Shown: piece by piece, positions 62,730 through 64,000 of the stretch | How positions within the stretch are numbered: the first letter of the stretch is position 1 | Layout: each line of letters starts with the position of its first letter | NCBI RefSeq assembly: GCF_000247695.1 | Contig: NW_004624784.1 | Coordinates: 14,829,830-14,893,829 of the forward strand | From: Heterocephalus glaber | Taxonomy: Eukaryota; Chordata; Mammalia; Rodentia; Bathyergidae | Direction: 5' to 3' | DNA: 64,000 nucleotides | Made by a program: the position numbers and the translations under genes | The notes under the pieces: model-generated | The model's database searches: none | Seen by the model: only the letters and a program-made list of their open reading frames with translations | What the model was told of the DNA's origin: nothing

Positions 62730-62935
62730 AATAACAGGAAGACCATGGCCTTTGGAGCAGCCCCTCACAGGGCGAATTCTGCTTCCACTATTTCCCAGCT
62801 GTGTGACCTTGGGTTTGTCAATGAACCTCTCTGAACGTTATATCTATCTTAAAGAATTATTTTGAAGATTAAAGAAGAAATGGAGTACAGCAATTTGGCC
62901 CCTAGTATTTGCTCAGTAAATACCACCACAGTTTT
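62730..62935 (+). mobile_element. MIR SINE
   Basis: Near full length: AAGACCATGGCCTTTGGAGC, CTTCCACTATTTCCCAGCTG, TGTGACCTTGGGTTTGTCAA, TGAACCTCTCTGAACG, TTTTGAAGATTAAAGAAGAA, and GTATTTGCTCAGTAAATACC. Confidence 0.85.
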
Positions 62936-63049
62936 CCCTTTTCTGCCCAATTCACACAGTTCCTCTTAAACACCATCGGACTCCAGGGAAAACCTTATTC
63001 TCCTCTCCCTGTCCCTAAGGGCTGTGTCTCCCACAGAGCTGTGCTGGAG

Positions 63050-63240
63050 AGCAGACTGGTTATATTAGTAGACTACTAATGTCTCCATCATTCCCGAGCA
63101 GTGTGCCTGGCTTTTCCATAGGTTAGTTAGGCCGTATTTCAGAATAATTATGGCTGTATATTCCTACGCTAATTAAGTGGTTTTAAACTGTCTTCACGGT
63201 GCAGCTCTGTGAAACATAATTAAGCCTCACTACCGCGTGC
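63050..63240. promoter_or_regulatory. Candidate conserved non-coding element
   Basis: Unique AT-rich block: GACTACTAATGTCTCC, GAATAATTATGGCTG, and CTAATTAAGTGGTTTTAAAC, in which TTAAGTGG (63173-63180) is a consensus NKX-type site overlapping TAATTA; then AACATAATTAAGCC. No repeat or coding signature. Confidence 0.5.
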
Positions 63241-63799
63241 CTCTCCCAGCCAGGCAGCCCCTCTCCCAGACCACTCTGGCCACTCCCAGGCACCAGAGAG
63301 GCTGAGCTGGAGCTGTGGGCTTAAAAAGGGTTCATTTTCTTGGGATTGTGTCAGGATTGCTCCCAATGAATAGTACATGAGGTTTTGCACTGTTCCTCCT
63401 TTGTTTTCACAAGGAGAACACACGCTGATGCAGGTTTATCTCCCTCTCTTTGCTGCTCTGTTGAGTGGATATGCATGGATTCCCAGGGGGTACAGCAGGG
63501 CGTGGGAGAGGTGCGCATGCGCACTCAGGCACAAGGGTTGCCTGTGTCAGTCCATCGTGAGCTTGTGGCAGACAGCTGTTGCTCTTCTTTACTAGGGACT
63601 TAGGTCTGACATCAGCCAGCAGGTTCAAAACTACTGACTAGCGAAAACAAACCCACCCCAAGACACCTGTTGGAGGCGGCTGGATCTATCTTGCCATTCC
63701 TGATGGTCTTGTTCTCCACGCACATTGTGAGTGAAGCCGCTCACACCGCATCTTTGCCAGCCCTCCTAGCTGAAGTCACTTCTACCTGAGTCATGCAGG
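63241..63799. other. Unassigned DNA
   Basis: Positions 63330-63400 are AT-shifted unique sequence that may extend the preceding candidate element. No gene or repeat recognised. Confidence 0.35.
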
Positions 63800-63965
63800 G
63801 GTTGCCGTGGTGGGAAGACTAGTTTGGGGTCTTGGCTGTATCACTTATTGAGAAAGTCATTTGACCTCTTAAGCATCATCTTCCTTACATGGAAAATGAA
63901 AATAATAACCAGTGTCTCATGGCACTGCTGGGAAGATTAAATAAGGTGATAGGATGGTGACAATG
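63800..63965 (+). mobile_element. MIR SINE
   Basis: GGTCTTGGCTGTATCACTTA, GAGAAAGTCATTTGACCTCT, TAAGCATCATCTTCC, ACATGGAAAATGAAAATAAT, and CTGGGAAGATTAAATAAGGT. Confidence 0.8.
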
Positions 63966-64000
63966 ACCTCCTGTGAGAAGGTGGCGAATTGCACCTGCTC

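Overview
The window looks like non-coding DNA from a rodent nuclear genome. Three kinds of evidence point there. Short tRNA-derived ID-type SINEs with clear pol III A and B boxes occur (for example 8204-8284, 20470-20830, 28298-28372, 49421-49502), as do 7SL-derived B1 elements (20645-20763, 55862-55998, 56539-56692). Old mammalian repeats (MIR, L2, MER5, MaLR LTRs, L1 3' ends) can still be read by eye. I saw no typical mouse/rat B2 or B4 elements, which makes a non-murid rodent more likely; the species cannot be fixed from this alone. A second ID-like SINE (5046-5121, 24589-24673, 45051-45134, 46510-46609, all on the minus strand) may be lineage-informative.

I could not support any protein-coding gene, exon, tRNA, rRNA or CRISPR array. 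Open reading frames are short, overlap on both strands, and the longest run through L2, satellite or low-complexity sequence. The best reading is an intergenic or long-intron regulatory landscape.

Layout. 1-620: minus-strand ERV-like LTR cut by the window edge, with a TATA box and a 47-bp tandem repeat. 875-2117: a large inverted duplication with arms of about 320 bp. 3.2-5.1 kb: MER5, L2, MIR, a minisatellite split by a MaLR LTR, and a SINE. 10.0-11.1 kb: L2 and an ERV-like LTR. 12.0-12.75 kb: a small CpG-rich patch with CTCF-like motifs. 16.5 and 21.0 kb: two perfect matches to the CTCF core in divergent orientation. 17.8-20.9 kb: a nested stack, L2 interrupted by L1, itself interrupted by an LTR, then a SINE cluster. 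23-63 kb: unique DNA with old repeats, interspersed with about ten AT-rich, homeobox-motif-rich blocks that read like conserved non-coding elements (23.15, 29.74, 35.27, 36.29, 43.06, 47.12, 50.03, 53.83, 62.11, 63.05 kb). 62.3-62.54 kb: three CTCF-like motifs, all in minus orientation.

Functionally, the pattern of unique AT-rich blocks plus oriented CTCF motifs fits an enhancer-rich domain of a developmental regulator that lies outside the window. The plus-strand motifs at 20987 and 30417 face the minus-strand cluster at 62303-62536, which is the convergent arrangement expected of loop anchors. This is inference from motif reading only: no alignment, chromatin data or repeat library was used. 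Repeat boundaries are by eye and accurate to roughly 10-30 bases. No novel enzymatic or defence system is visible.
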